Shown: positions 19,108-28,342, counted from the stretch's first letter. The stretch: DNA of 64,000 nt from CADEDH01 sp965216205 (GCA_965216205.1 OZ244139.1:3720001-3784000); one strand, 5' to 3'. Notes: a model not told the origin generated them from the letters alone. Numbers and translations are program-made.

Positions 19108-20859
19108 TCAGGGCATCTCGACGATCGTGACCGCGCCGGTGTCGCCATCGACCTCGATCGTGGCCCCGTCGGGGATCCGCTTCGTAGCATCGGTTACCGA
19201 CACGACACAGGGTATGCCGAGCTCGCGGCTGACGATGATCGCGTGGCTGAGCGGCGCACCGACGTCGACGACCACCCCGGCCGCGGGAACGAACAACGGC
19301 GTCCACGACGGATCGGTGATCGGGGCCACGAGGATGTCGCCGGGGGACAGCGCGGTCGGGTCGTGGGAGTTCGTGACGACCCTGGCGATCCCGCGGGCTT
19401 TCCCGGGGCAGCCCGGTACGCCCTGGAGCGCATCACCGGCCGAGACGGCCTCGATGGCCACGGCGTCGCGGGCCGGGTAGGTCGACATCGGTGGCGCCTC
19501 GCCCACGAACAGGAACGGCTCCTGCAGGTTCTTGACATCGCCCATGAGCGTCTCCCGCTCGACGAGCTTGTCGTGGTAGCCGTCGGGCGAGTCGAGAAAA
19601 TCGTAGACCTCGCTGCGCTCGAGCATGCCGTAGGAGTTCACATGGGGGAACGTCCCGGCCTCGACGCAGCGCCGGCCCCACTCCCGCGCCGCCATACGGC
19701 CCTCGTGGATGAGCTTGATGCAGTTGGTCTTGGTCCGCTCCCGGCCCGGCATGAACACGGTTGCCGAATGCAGCGCCGCCTGGAACTGGCCCTGGGTCTC
19801 GGGGTCTTCGGCGAGCATGGCCACGATCTGGTCACCGATCGTCTTGCGCTCCGCTGCCCTGGCGTCATTCGACGCCTGCGGGGCAGCGCCGGCGTCGGCG
19901 AGGCGCATACGGTCGATGGCGGCGAGGGCGAGGTCGGGGTTGGTCTCCCACGTCGGCGAGCGGGTCTCCCACTCGTTCGGGCCACGGGAGCCGTATGAGA
20001 ACAGGAACGAGTCGAACGCCTCGACGAACGAGGTGACCGCACCGTCGGTGCTGGCCCGCAGCCGGGCATCGAGGCCCGAGATGCCCTCGTCGAACTCGCG
20101 CTGGAGCGATGCCGAGGCGGCGACCTGGCGCCCCAGGTCCCACATGGCCATCGACGGTGCCGCCGATTCGACGTCGCCCACACCGGCGATCAGCTTGAGG
20201 GTCGCCTCGGGCATGCCGACCGCCTCGGCCACCTTGGCGATGATGCCCATCGGAACCGATGCGAGGAACGTGATGTAGATGTGCTGGGCGAAGAGCTGCC
20301 CGAAGTGGTCGTCCATGAGCTGGAAGAAGTAGTCGATCAGTTCACGGTCCGACATCGCAGCGAGGTCGGGACGGTTCGCCCGGAGCGCGTTGACCATCTG
20401 CTCGTCGGCGGCGACGTCGGGAAGGTCAGGGGTGGTGAGGGTCCACTGGAACGTGGCGCCGATCTTCTCGGTGAGCTCCGGCCGATCGTCGCCGGGACCG
20501 GGGATGAACTCGGGAACACCGGGAGCATCGCCGAAGAACGCATCGTCGATGTCCTTGTAGGTCATCCCCGGGGCGCGGTGGCCGAGCATCCGGAGCGCGG
20601 ACGCGTTCAGGTAGCCGTAGCCGCCGGTGACGCCGAGAAAGACGGCCCGGTCGGGAGCGACCTCGTCGGCCGTGATCACCCCTATCCGCTCGTAGGCGAC
20701 ACGGAACCCCTCCTCCGCGCCACCGATGCCGTCGGCGTGCTCGAACCAACCGAAGGTGAGGGGGGCGACGGGGTCCGGGAAGACCTCACCGATGTTCGCC
20801 CTGGTGTAGAACGAGAACTTCTCGTCGGGTGTCGTCTCCACGAGCCACTTGTCGACCAT
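19108..20859 (-). CDS. PEP-utilizing enzyme with mobile His domain but no ATP-grasp domain
   Basis: 583 aa. The last about 90 residues form the swivelling phospho-His domain of PEP synthase, PPDK and rifampicin phosphotransferase, with the His in GAPLSHAIIVSRELGIP. The N-terminal 450 residues resemble the central part of rifampicin-phosphotransferase-like proteins, but the usual N-terminal ATP-grasp PEP/pyruvate-binding domain (about 300 aa) is absent. No separate ATP-grasp gene is adjacent in the window. Either a partner protein is encoded elsewhere or the protein has another role. RBS-like GGAGAA precedes the ATG. Confidence 0.75.
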   Translation of the reverse strand: MVDKWLVETTPDEKFSFYTRANIGEVFPDPVAPLTFGWFEHADGIGGAEEGFRVAYERIGVITADEVAPDRAVFLGVTGGYGYLNASALRMLGHRAPGMTYKDIDDAFFGDAPGVPEFIPGPGDDRPELTEKIGATFQWTLTTPDLPDVAADEQMVNALRANRPDLAAMSDRELIDYFFQLMDDHFGQLFAQHIYITFLASVPMGIIAKVAEAVGMPEATLKLIAGVGDVESAAPSMAMWDLGRQVAASASLQREFDEGISGLDARLRASTDGAVTSFVEAFDSFLFSYGSRGPNEWETRSPTWETNPDLALAAIDRMRLADAGAAPQASNDARAAERKTIGDQIVAMLAEDPETQGQFQAALHSATVFMPGRERTKTNCIKLIHEGRMAAREWGRRCVEAGTFPHVNSYGMLERSEVYDFLDSPDGYHDKLVERETLMGDVKNLQEPFLFVGEAPPMSTYPARDAVAIEAVSAGDALQGVPGCPGKARGIARVVTNSHDPTALSPGDILVAPITDPSWTPLFVPAAGVVVDVGAPLSHAIIVSRELGIPCVVSVTDATKRIPDGATIEVDGDTGAVTIVEMP

Positions 20860-20967
20860 CCGGTGCGTTCTCCAATCCGGTGCATCTGCGTCGGATGGAC
20901 GCTACTCGCTCAACGTGTTCGCCGCCCGGTTCATCCCGGTGTGGTCGAACCGGGGAGACTGTCGCTC

Positions 20968-21771
20968 GTGGCGAGTTCATCGTGGGAAGCAGCCACCCGA
21001 CGGCAGTACGACGACGAGACGAACCTGGCGGCCCGCCAGGCACTGTTCGAGCACCTGATCGAGGCCACGCCCCTGGCCCCGCCGCTCGACGATCTCGCCT
21101 CGCTGGAGGGGCAGCGGGTGCTCGATGTCGGGTGCGGCAACGGCCAGTTCCTGGCTGCAGCCGTGAACGGCGGCGCCCGGACCGTCGGCTGCGATCTGTC
21201 GCTCGGTATGGCGCGGGCGGCGAAGATCGCCTCGAACGGCCTCGTGGCCCAGGCCGATGCCCACCGGCTCCCGATCGCCAGCGGCACGATCGACACGGTG
21301 CTGGCCCTGTGGATGCTGTATCACGTCGACGACAAGCCCACCGCGCTCGCCGAGATCGCCCGGGTGCTCCGGCCCGGCGGCCTGCTGGTGGCGGCGACGA
21401 ACTCCGGCGACGACGGCGACATCGACGGCCTGGTGTGCGCCGCGCTCTCGACGGTGCTCGGTCGGACGGTCGACGACTGGCACGCTCCGCTGTCCTTCAC
21501 CGCCGAGAACGGGGCGGCGATCATCGGCGACGTCTTCGGCGACGACGCGGTGGCGACCCACCCGTTCGGCACCGCGTTCGCGGTCGACGATGCCGCGGTG
21601 CTGGTGGGCTACGCCGGCTCGATGTTGGGCCCGATGCACGAGCATCACGGCGACTTCGACGACGAGGCGCTGCTCCGGGCGGTCGGCGAGCGATGCGACC
21701 AGGCGATCGCCGAAGACGGCTCGCTCCGCATCGAGCGCGGCGGGGCGGTGTTCATCGGCCACCGCCGCTGA
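20968..21771 (+). CDS. Class I SAM-dependent methyltransferase
   Basis: 267 aa Rossmann methyltransferase with motif I VLDVGCGNGQFL, motif II-like VGCDLSLGMARAA and post-motif ALWMLYHVDDK. The UbiE/COQ5-like fold acts on small molecules; the substrate is unknown. GTG 20968 is chosen as the start, with GGGGAG upstream. It is divergent from the PEP-utilizing gene and is followed by a second, unrelated methyltransferase 95 nt downstream. Confidence 0.85.
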   Translation: MASSSWEAATRRQYDDETNLAARQALFEHLIEATPLAPPLDDLASLEGQRVLDVGCGNGQFLAAAVNGGARTVGCDLSLGMARAAKIASNGLVAQADAHRLPIASGTIDTVLALWMLYHVDDKPTALAEIARVLRPGGLLVAATNSGDDGDIDGLVCAALSTVLGRTVDDWHAPLSFTAENGAAIIGDVFGDDAVATHPFGTAFAVDDAAVLVGYAGSMLGPMHEHHGDFDDEALLRAVGERCDQAIAEDGSLRIERGGAVFIGHRR

Positions 21772-21866
21772 TCGCACCGAGGGCGGTGCGCCGGCGGCCG
21801 ACCGGATCGGCGGTGGGATGGGCGGTGGCCCTTGCGCCCCGTCGACCGCCGGGCCAGGCTTGCCGG

Positions 21867-22694
21867 ATGTCAGCGTCCGACGCGCCTCTCGACACCTACC
21901 ACAAGGACCATTGGGTGGAGATCGAGCCCGACCGGTTCGACCGGTACGAGGCGCTGTTCGAGCTCGACGACCGTCGGGCCGACATCGTGCTCGGGCCGGT
22001 GCGGGTCGAGCCGGGCGAGACGATCGTCGACTTCGGCTGCGGTCCCGGCTACGTGGCCACCCACCTGGCTCGGCTCGCCGGCCCCGACGGTCGCGTCCAC
22101 GCCGTCGACGTGAACGAGCAGTTCGTGGCCCGCACCCGAGAGCTGGCCGACGAGACCGGCCGGGGGCACCAGATCACGGTCCACCACTCCCCCGACGAGC
22201 GGCTCCCCCTCGAGGATGGACTGGCCGACCGGGTGTATGCCAAGAACGTGCTCGAGTACGTGCCCGATCTCGACGGCGTGCTGGGGGAGCTGCACCGCGT
22301 GCTCCGGGTGGGCGGTCGCATGGTCGCCTCCGACTCCGACTTCGGGTTCGTGGTCATCGAGCCGCTGGCACCAGCGGAGATCACCGAGCTGTTCGACGCG
22401 GCGGCCCCGGCGTTCAAGGAGCCGAACGTCGGGCGCAAGCTCCGGGCCGCCTACCTGCGGGCCGGCTTCACCGACGTCGACGTCGCCGTCACAGCGGCGG
22501 TCGACACGGCCGGGCGTATGCGGAGCGTGATCGAGAACATGCTCGGCTACGGGCTGAAGTTCGATCGCATCACCGAAGGGCGAGCGGCCGAGCTCCGATC
22601 GCGGGTGGACGACGCCATCGCCGACGGCACCTTCCTCGCCGTGCTCCCCCAGTGGTGGGTCACCGGCACGAAGGCCGACAGCGACCTCCAATAG
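21867..22694 (+). CDS. Class I SAM-dependent methyltransferase
   Basis: 275 aa. Motif I IVDFGCGPGYVATHLA and the VHAVDVNEQFV acidic loop define a methyltransferase of the UbiE/Methyltransf_11 type. The substrate is unknown. It follows another methyltransferase (20968-21771), but the two share little beyond the fold, so I do not call it a duplication. ATG 21867 has no strong RBS. Confidence 0.85.
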   Translation: MSASDAPLDTYHKDHWVEIEPDRFDRYEALFELDDRRADIVLGPVRVEPGETIVDFGCGPGYVATHLARLAGPDGRVHAVDVNEQFVARTRELADETGRGHQITVHHSPDERLPLEDGLADRVYAKNVLEYVPDLDGVLGELHRVLRVGGRMVASDSDFGFVVIEPLAPAEITELFDAAAPAFKEPNVGRKLRAAYLRAGFTDVDVAVTAAVDTAGRMRSVIENMLGYGLKFDRITEGRAAELRSRVDDAIADGTFLAVLPQWWVTGTKADSDLQ

Positions 22695-22760
22695 CCCGAG
22701 CTTCGTCGACTCGTAAATCGCTCGCCAGGGCCCATACTTCGACGTACCGTGACCTGCAGG

Positions 22761-22874
22761 GGCCGAGCGCCAGGGGAAAAGAAGCAACACCTGAGCCTTG
22801 TCTTCATCCAAGAGATCTGAGCGCAACTCTTCTCGGAGCGTTTCCTTCGTGTCGTTCCTCTTCGGCGCTCGGCC
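22761..22874 (+). ncRNA. Candidate structured leader RNA, family unknown
   Basis: GGCCGAGCGCC (22761-22771) pairs perfectly with GGCGCTCGGCC (22864-22874), closing a 114-nt element. Inside, GAAGCAACAC and GTGTCGTTCCTCTTC can partly extend the helix, and CTTG/CAAG forms a small internal hairpin (about 22797-22812). I do not recognise a known riboswitch or small RNA here. It could be a leader element or simply chance pairing. Confidence 0.3.
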
Positions 22875-22950
22875 TTCGCACGACCACCGGGCTCGTCGGG
22901 GCGGCAGTGCCTGTTGGCGCGGCGCGCCCGACCGACGTTCAGACCGTAGT

Positions 22951-23014
22951 GACCGACCAGACCGCAACGACCGACCAGACCGCAACGACCGACCAGACCG
23001 CAACGACCGACCAC
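22951..23014 (+). repeat. 18-bp tandem repeat, 3.5 copies
   Basis: GACCGACCAGACCGCAAC is repeated at 22951, 22969 and 22987, with a partial fourth copy from 23005. Copies are identical. They sit directly before the slipin ribosome binding site and do not appear to be part of a gene. Confidence 0.85.
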
Positions 23015-23032
23015 AGGAGGCGGTGAATCAGC

Positions 23033-23890
23033 ATGACAGAGACAACGAACAGCTGCGTCGTCCACGAGGGCCACGTCGGACTGCTCTACGAGAGCGGTCG
23101 GTTCGAGCGGGTTCTCGTGCCGGGCGCCCACGCGCTCGACCACCGGGGCTGGTTCGCCCGCACCTTCCGGACCGCCGACCGACCCGATCGTTCGGTCCGA
23201 TATGTCGACATGCGGGAGCGGTCGATCACGATCAAGGGTCAGGAGATCCTCACGGCCGACAAGGTCGCGATCCGGGTCAGCCTGCTCGTCTACCTCCAGG
23301 TCACCGACCCGGTACGGGCAATGCACCAGGTCGAGACGTTCGAGGACCGGGTCTACGAGGATGTCCAGCTCGCGGCCCGACGGTTCCTGGCGAGCCGGGA
23401 GCTCGACGCGATCCTCACCGACCGGAACGAGATCTCCGACGCGGTGCGCGACGAGGTCCGGGAGGCAGCGACCGGCTACGGCGTCGAGGTGCTCCGAGCC
23501 GACGTGAAGGACCTGGTCTTCCCGGGCAACCTCCGCGACATCATGAACCAGGTGCTCGAGACCGAGCGTCGAGCCGAGGCCCGCCTGGTCGAGGCCCGTC
23601 GTGACGCCGAGGCGGGCCGTATCCAGACCGAGGCGGAGCACGAGAAGGCTCGGATCGCACTCGACATGGCCAACGCGGCGGCACGGTCCAAGGCCGAGCT
23701 CCAGGCGGATCTCGATCGGCTCACGCTCAACGCCGATCTGGAGAAGGCGCAGGCACTGGCCGCCAACCCTGGCCTGCTTCGCCTCCGGGAGCTGCAGGCG
23801 CTCGAGGCGATGGCGGCATCGGGTGCACGGTTCGCCATCGGCCTCGACCGGGGCGGCCTCGACAGCTTCTTCGACGGTGACGACGACTGA
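23033..23890 (+). CDS. SPFH/Band 7 (slipin-like) protein
   Basis: 285 aa SPFH-domain protein. The Band 7 core spans about 10-190 (SITIKGQEILTADKVAIRVSLLVYLQVTDP, ASRELDAIL). An Ala/Glu-rich helical segment follows (RRAEARLVEARRDAEAGR), then a short acidic tail. It lacks the N-terminal membrane hairpin of typical slipins, so it may attach to the membrane through other means or a partner. SPFH proteins form membrane-associated rings that organise microdomains or protect proteases. ATG has AGGAGG upstream. The unusually long leader suggests regulation at the RNA level. Confidence 0.88.
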   Translation: MTETTNSCVVHEGHVGLLYESGRFERVLVPGAHALDHRGWFARTFRTADRPDRSVRYVDMRERSITIKGQEILTADKVAIRVSLLVYLQVTDPVRAMHQVETFEDRVYEDVQLAARRFLASRELDAILTDRNEISDAVRDEVREAATGYGVEVLRADVKDLVFPGNLRDIMNQVLETERRAEARLVEARRDAEAGRIQTEAEHEKARIALDMANAAARSKAELQADLDRLTLNADLEKAQALAANPGLLRLRELQALEAMAASGARFAIGLDRGGLDSFFDGDDD

Positions 23891-23916
23891 TCGAGCCGTC
23901 GAAGCACAGGCGGACA

Positions 23917-23951
23917 GGCGCCGGGCGGGGGTTCACGCTCCGCCCGGCGCC
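23917..23951. terminator. Bidirectional terminator-like hairpin
   Basis: A perfect 12-bp inverted repeat GGCGCCGGGCGG / CCGCCCGGCGCC with an 11-nt loop lies between the convergent slipin and FliD-like genes. No T-tract is present on either side. Confidence 0.6.
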
Positions 23952-23965
23952 GCCGCGCCTGGCCG

Positions 23966-25567
23966 TCAGAGGAGTAGCGAGCCGTCGCGCCGGAGCTGTG
24001 CTTGGGCGTCGTCGATCACCGATCGGAGACCGTCGATCAGTCCGTCGCGGCGACGTTCGCCGAGCCACAGGTCCTGGATGTCGCGGTACGACTGACGGAC
24101 TTCGCGGGCGAGGCGGCTGGTCGACGCGACCGAATCGTTGGTGAACGTGTCGAGGCCTGCGAGATCGGCGTAGCGATTCACGCCGGCCTCGCCGTCGAGT
24201 GCCTCCTCGACGAGCTGGGTCAGCTCGCCATGCAATCTGCCGGTCAGCCCGGCGGTGACGCCGTGGTCGAGTATCGCGTCGAGCGCCTCCCGAACGTCCT
24301 CGGTCTCGGCCGCGATCTTGCGGGCGGTGACCTGCGAGAGCCGTCGGCCACCGCCGGTCGTCGCCTCGGCGGCGACGTAGGTGCGCTCCTCGATGCCGAG
24401 GGCGTCGAAGAGTTGCGTCCCGCCGTCGTCGACGGTGAGGGATCCACCGGCCTTGGACTCGAGCCGGATCTGTCCGTTCGGTAGGAGGCGGGCGTTGACG
24501 CCGTTCGCGCTGCCAAGGGCGACCAGGAGCGTGTTGACGGTGTCTGTCGAGGGGTCGAGGGCGATGATCGTGCCGTTGACGGTCACGGTGCCGGCGGTGA
24601 CCACCGCGAACTGTGCGAGGTCCGACAGGGGCTTGTCGACGTCGGCCGCCTCGCCCCGGACCGGACCGAGGCCATCGAGCTTGAGGGCGGCGACGAAACC
24701 GGAACTGTCGTTCTCGAGCCGGACCTCGCTGTCGCTCCCCGCCGTGTTGCCGGTGATCGTCACCCGATCGGCGACGCTGTCGTAGCTGGCGGTCACGCCG
24801 GCAGCCGAGTTGTCGATGCGGTCCAGCACGTCGTTCAGCGAGTCGCCGGCGTTGACGGCGATGGTGACGCCGTTGAGGTCGAAGCTTCCGTCGTTGATGG
24901 TGAAGCCGGCGTCGAGCTGCGCCGCCTCGGTTCCGGCGCCATTGAACGCCTTCGTCGGATCGAGCGAGGTGCCGACCGATGTCGACACATCGATCGTGAA
25001 CGTGTCGCCGTTCTCGAAGTCGCCCGCTCCGAAGGTGAGCTCGAGCCCGTTGGTCATCGCGAAGGTCTCGCCCGGTGTGAGGCCGGTGACCGTGAGCCGG
25101 TCGATCTCGTTGCCTGCGCCATCGCGGATGAAGATCCGGGTGGGGAAGCCGGTCCCGAGCGGACCGAGGTCGACGGTGGCGGTGAGCGTGTCATCCCCCT
25201 GCGAACCGTCGTAGGTGCCGGTCACCGCGATGCTGCGCGTGGAGCCGCCGGTCCACGCCGGGGTGCGGGAGCTGTAGGAGGTCGGTGTCGTGTTGACCTC
25301 GGTGTGCGAGCTCAGGGTCGCTGCGGTCCCGGTCGTCGACAGTCCGAGGGCGATCGAGTCGACGAATGCCACACCGGCCGCCGTGGTGCCGCCCCGCTGG
25401 AGTCGCGCCGAGCGGAGCACGTTGCGGAAGTCGACCAGCTCGTCCTCGAGGCGCTCCAGCTGCGCGGTCAGCTTGTAGCGCGAGGGTGGCGGCGGCGCCT
25501 CCACCGGCCGCGGCCGCACCTGGAACCGACCCGGATCCAAGCCCACGGGTCTAACGACAATCCGCAT
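23966..25567 (-). CDS. Orphan flagellar-hook-associated (FliD/flagellin-IN) like protein
   Basis: 533 aa. The mid-region holds a 'flagellin hook IN' motif (GVTIAVNAGDSLNDVLDRIDNSAAGVTASYDSVADRVTIT, residues roughly 215-270), typical of FliD and FlgK. A second similar block lies near 330-370. The N-terminus is Pro/Arg-rich rather than the usual D0 coiled coil. No signal peptide and no flagellar genes are seen anywhere in the window. The C-terminus is helical. It may be a surface filament or cap protein co-opted from a flagellar ancestor, or it may belong to a system encoded elsewhere. The start ATG 25567 has only a weak RBS. Confidence 0.6.
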   Translation of the reverse strand: MRIVVRPVGLDPGRFQVRPRPVEAPPPPSRYKLTAQLERLEDELVDFRNVLRSARLQRGGTTAAGVAFVDSIALGLSTTGTAATLSSHTEVNTTPTSYSSRTPAWTGGSTRSIAVTGTYDGSQGDDTLTATVDLGPLGTGFPTRIFIRDGAGNEIDRLTVTGLTPGETFAMTNGLELTFGAGDFENGDTFTIDVSTSVGTSLDPTKAFNGAGTEAAQLDAGFTINDGSFDLNGVTIAVNAGDSLNDVLDRIDNSAAGVTASYDSVADRVTITGNTAGSDSEVRLENDSSGFVAALKLDGLGPVRGEAADVDKPLSDLAQFAVVTAGTVTVNGTIIALDPSTDTVNTLLVALGSANGVNARLLPNGQIRLESKAGGSLTVDDGGTQLFDALGIEERTYVAAEATTGGGRRLSQVTARKIAAETEDVREALDAILDHGVTAGLTGRLHGELTQLVEEALDGEAGVNRYADLAGLDTFTNDSVASTSRLAREVRQSYRDIQDLWLGERRRDGLIDGLRSVIDDAQAQLRRDGSLLL

Positions 25568-25683
25568 CGCTGCCTGTCGCTAGTGGGAGACGCATGATCC
25601 CTCCTATCGACAATCGCGATGGGTCTCTTGAACGGCCGCTCAAACGAGCACTGGCATCCGCACTCGTGAGGCTGCGAATGCGT

Positions 25684-26362
25684 TCAGCGGTGGGGCATCG
25701 GGCGCTCGACGCCCGAGGGGTCGCCGCGACCGAGCGACGTCTCGTCGAACATGAGCGACTCGACGTCGCTGTGCCGATACCGACGAAAGGTGCCACGGCG
25801 GACGCCGGAGTACGCGTCGGAGTACACGATCCAGACCCGAATCTCAGCGACGTCAGACTCGGCCTCGTCCCTGGACGTAACCGAACCGGGCCTCAACTCG
25901 AAGACGTCGTCGATGCTGTCGAATGTCGTCTGCGGAAACAGAACTCGCACTGGTGCCATCGCGTCGACGTCCAGCGCCAGGGCCACGGTCTTGCGATGCT
26001 TCGGACCCCACGAAGTCGCCTCCGAGCACATCGAGGCGAACGATTTCGTTGTTCGTCTCCCGTCTCAGTTGGGGGAGATAGAAGTAGGCGTGAATCTGCA
26101 CATCGACCACGCTTCGTTTTCCCCGTTGGTTCTGGAGCTTCAGTCGGTAGTCGATCGACCTACCGTCCGGCCCGGGCGACCTGCTGACGAACGATGAGAG
26201 GCCGACCGAGGGTCGAAGAGCGTGGTTTATCGCCAACCAAGCCAGAAGAGAAGTGGTAACCCCGAATAGCACGCTCATCAGCACAGCCACCATCAGCTCG
26301 AACGTAGCCGGCGTGCCGGGCCACCTCGACGGAGCGATGAGGAGGCGCCGGTCCGTGCGCAT
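25684..26362 (-). pseudogene. Frameshifted single-pass membrane protein gene
   Basis: Two overlapping minus-strand frames make one plausible protein. The first (26362 to about 26010) has a transmembrane helix (LMSVLFGVTTSLLAWLAI) and the start of a beta-rich domain (YRLKLQNQRG, VVDVQIHAYFYLPQL). The second (about 26005 to 25684) continues it (KTVALALDVDAMAPVRVLF, EIRVWIVYSDAYSGV). Removing one C from the run CCCC at 26006-26009 joins them into a 225-aa reading frame. This is either a true single-base frameshift or a sequencing error in a homopolymer. The family is not recognised. Confidence 0.6.
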
Positions 26363-26674
<312 letters not shown>

Positions 26675-26736
26675 GAAGGGACGACCTACGATAGCCGGCC
26701 GAGCGCCCGCTCGGACCCGATATCTCGGCGGCCGAG

Positions 26737-27300
26737 CTACCCGTCCGACACGTCGACATGTTGGGGGCAGATCGCCGTCACCGCAGCGGCCATGATGAGC
26801 GGCGTGTCCTCACCGAAGCCAGCCGCCAGCAGACGGCTGATCTCGGCGTCGACGGTGGTGCCGTTGTCGAAATCACGGCAGATCGTCAATCCCCGCTCGT
26901 AGATCTCCTGCTCGCCGATGCTCTCGACCAGGTCGCTGCCTTCCAGCGCTGCGTAGAAGTCGGAGGTGGCGGGATCGATCTCGTCGAACGGCCGGTAGTC
27001 GGACGGCTCTTCCGAAGCGGCCTCGTCGCCAGCGCCAGACTCGTCGGCGTCACCGGCCTCGTCGCCAGCATCAGAACCATCGGCGTCTGCACCCTCTGCG
27101 TCGGCGCGAGCAGCGTCCGCCGGATCGTCGGCGGCAGCTGAGCTGTCCGACGTATCGGCGTCAGCAGCAGCGGGGTCAGCCGCAGTGGTGTCCGCGGTCT
27201 CGTCGCCGTCGTCGCTGCCGCAGGAGACGAGCAGTACGAGGCTGGCGAGCACCGCGACGAGGAGACCGGCTGCGGAGTGATGCTTGGACACGTTCGGCAT
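26737..27300 (-). CDS. Lipoprotein with acidic linker and DUF732 domain
   Basis: 187 aa. The N-terminal signal peptide ends in a lipobox with Cys27 (LLVSC). About 75 residues rich in Asp, Ala and Ser form a disordered linker. A C-terminal DUF732-like domain follows (FYAALEG, YERGLTICRDFDNGTTVDAEI, AAVTAICPQH), with two Cys that could form a disulfide. DUF732 is an actinobacterial secreted domain of unknown role. A TAGCGT box lies 9 nt upstream of the ATG (27310-27315). Confidence 0.78.
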   Translation of the reverse strand: MPNVSKHHSAAGLLVAVLASLVLLVSCGSDDGDETADTTAADPAAADADTSDSSAAADDPADAARADAEGADADGSDAGDEAGDADESGAGDEAASEEPSDYRPFDEIDPATSDFYAALEGSDLVESIGEQEIYERGLTICRDFDNGTTVDAEISRLLAAGFGEDTPLIMAAAVTAICPQHVDVSDG

Positions 27301-27358
27301 AGGCCGGTCACGCTAGGGCACGGTCGCAGCGAACGGCGGTCGCGGCCGGGGCAACCGG

Positions 27359-28342
27359 TCAGCTCTGGTTGACCGCCTTCTGAGGCGCCGGGCCGAGATC
27401 CGTATCGTCGTCGAGGGCGGACTCGATGTGGATCGGCTGCGGCTTCCGCCGCGACCGAGCCGACGACGGCGTGTCCTTGGCCGCCCGGGTGAAGATCGGT
27501 TCAGCAGCTCCTGTGCGCTTGTCCCGAGCCTTCTTCTTCGCCTTCGCCTTTCGCGCCTTCGACTTCGACTTCGACTTCGACGCCTTCGTGGTGGCGGTCT
27601 CCGCCTCGCCCGCCACCTCACGCCGCGTCTCATGCGTTGCCGGCTCCGCTGTGGTCGCAGCGGCCTCCGCCACCGGCGCAGTGTCGTCGGCCCACTCGAG
27701 TTGGGAGGCCAGGTCGTCGACCGACATCGCCACGACGGCGGCCGGGGCGGTCGCATCGGCAGGCGTCGCCACCCGCTCGACGTCCTCCCACGCTTCATTG
27801 ATCAGATCCGACACATACGACGTCACGCCGACCATCTCGGCCTCGTCCTCCGGTCCGAGGAGCGTCACCACCCCGGTTCGCCCGAGCTGGATGTCGTCGC
27901 GTCTGCCCGTCGAGCGCTCCCGCCGTTGGGCCGCGAGCGCGAGCCTCGTGCGACGCTCCTCCACGATCCGACCGCCGAGGCGGGTGGCGAACGACAGGTG
28001 GGCCACGAGCAACGCGAGCATCGTGCCGAAGAGGTGGACGAAGCGACCTTTGAGTGCGATGGCGAGGAAGAACGACACGAACGCGGCGATCAGCGTTGCC
28101 AGCGTGAGCTGGCGACGGCGTCCCTCGACGGTCGGGTTCCACCACCGTGCGATCGCCACCCCGGCCTTCGCCGTGGATCGCCGCCACAGCGACTCGTGCC
28201 CCCAGAAGTCGACGTCGCCGGGTCCTTCGTCACCGTCGACCGCCGAGTCGAAGGCGTCCGACGTGAGCGCCGGGCGGCTCAGGAGCCACAGCCACGCGAG
28301 CAGCAAACCGCCGGCACCGAAGAGCTGGAGGACGACGACCAT
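27359..28342 (-). CDS. Membrane protein with Lys/Ser-rich C-terminal tail, coupled to moaC
   Basis: 327 aa. Hydrophobic segments lie at about 3-22, 80-95 and 100-115. The cytoplasmic half is charged, with a Lys/Ser repeat (KASKSKSKSKARKAKAKKK) near 255-285. The family is not recognised; the overall form is like actinobacterial cell-surface or division-associated proteins but without a firm match. ATG 28342 overlaps the moaC stop (TGATG), so translation is probably coupled to moaC. A GTG 3 nt upstream is an alternative start. The coupling does not prove a Moco role. Confidence 0.7.
   Translation of the reverse strand: MVVVLQLFGAGGLLLAWLWLLSRPALTSDAFDSAVDGDEGPGDVDFWGHESLWRRSTAKAGVAIARWWNPTVEGRRRQLTLATLIAAFVSFFLAIALKGRFVHLFGTMLALLVAHLSFATRLGGRIVEERRTRLALAAQRRERSTGRRDDIQLGRTGVVTLLGPEDEAEMVGVTSYVSDLINEAWEDVERVATPADATAPAAVVAMSVDDLASQLEWADDTAPVAEAAATTAEPATHETRREVAGEAETATTKASKSKSKSKARKAKAKKKARDKRTGAAEPIFTRAAKDTPSSARSRRKPQPIHIESALDDDTDLGPAPQKAVNQS

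Larger units (their letters stand above)
22695..23032. other. 338-nt non-coding leader upstream of the slipin gene
   Basis: No convincing gene is seen. The stretch carries a long-range 11-bp inverted repeat (22761-22771 with 22864-22874) and an 18-bp tandem repeat (22951-23014), and ends at the strong AGGAGG ribosome binding site of the slipin gene. A CATACT hexamer at 22733-22738 may be a -10 box, but its -35 match is poor. A 25-codon frame from GTG 22949 to 23026 would encode TDQTAT repeats; it has no ribosome binding site. Confidence 0.5.

Noticed and set aside
20968..22694. Two adjacent methyltransferases as a recent duplication
   Set aside because: Apart from the SAM-binding motifs the two proteins share little sequence.
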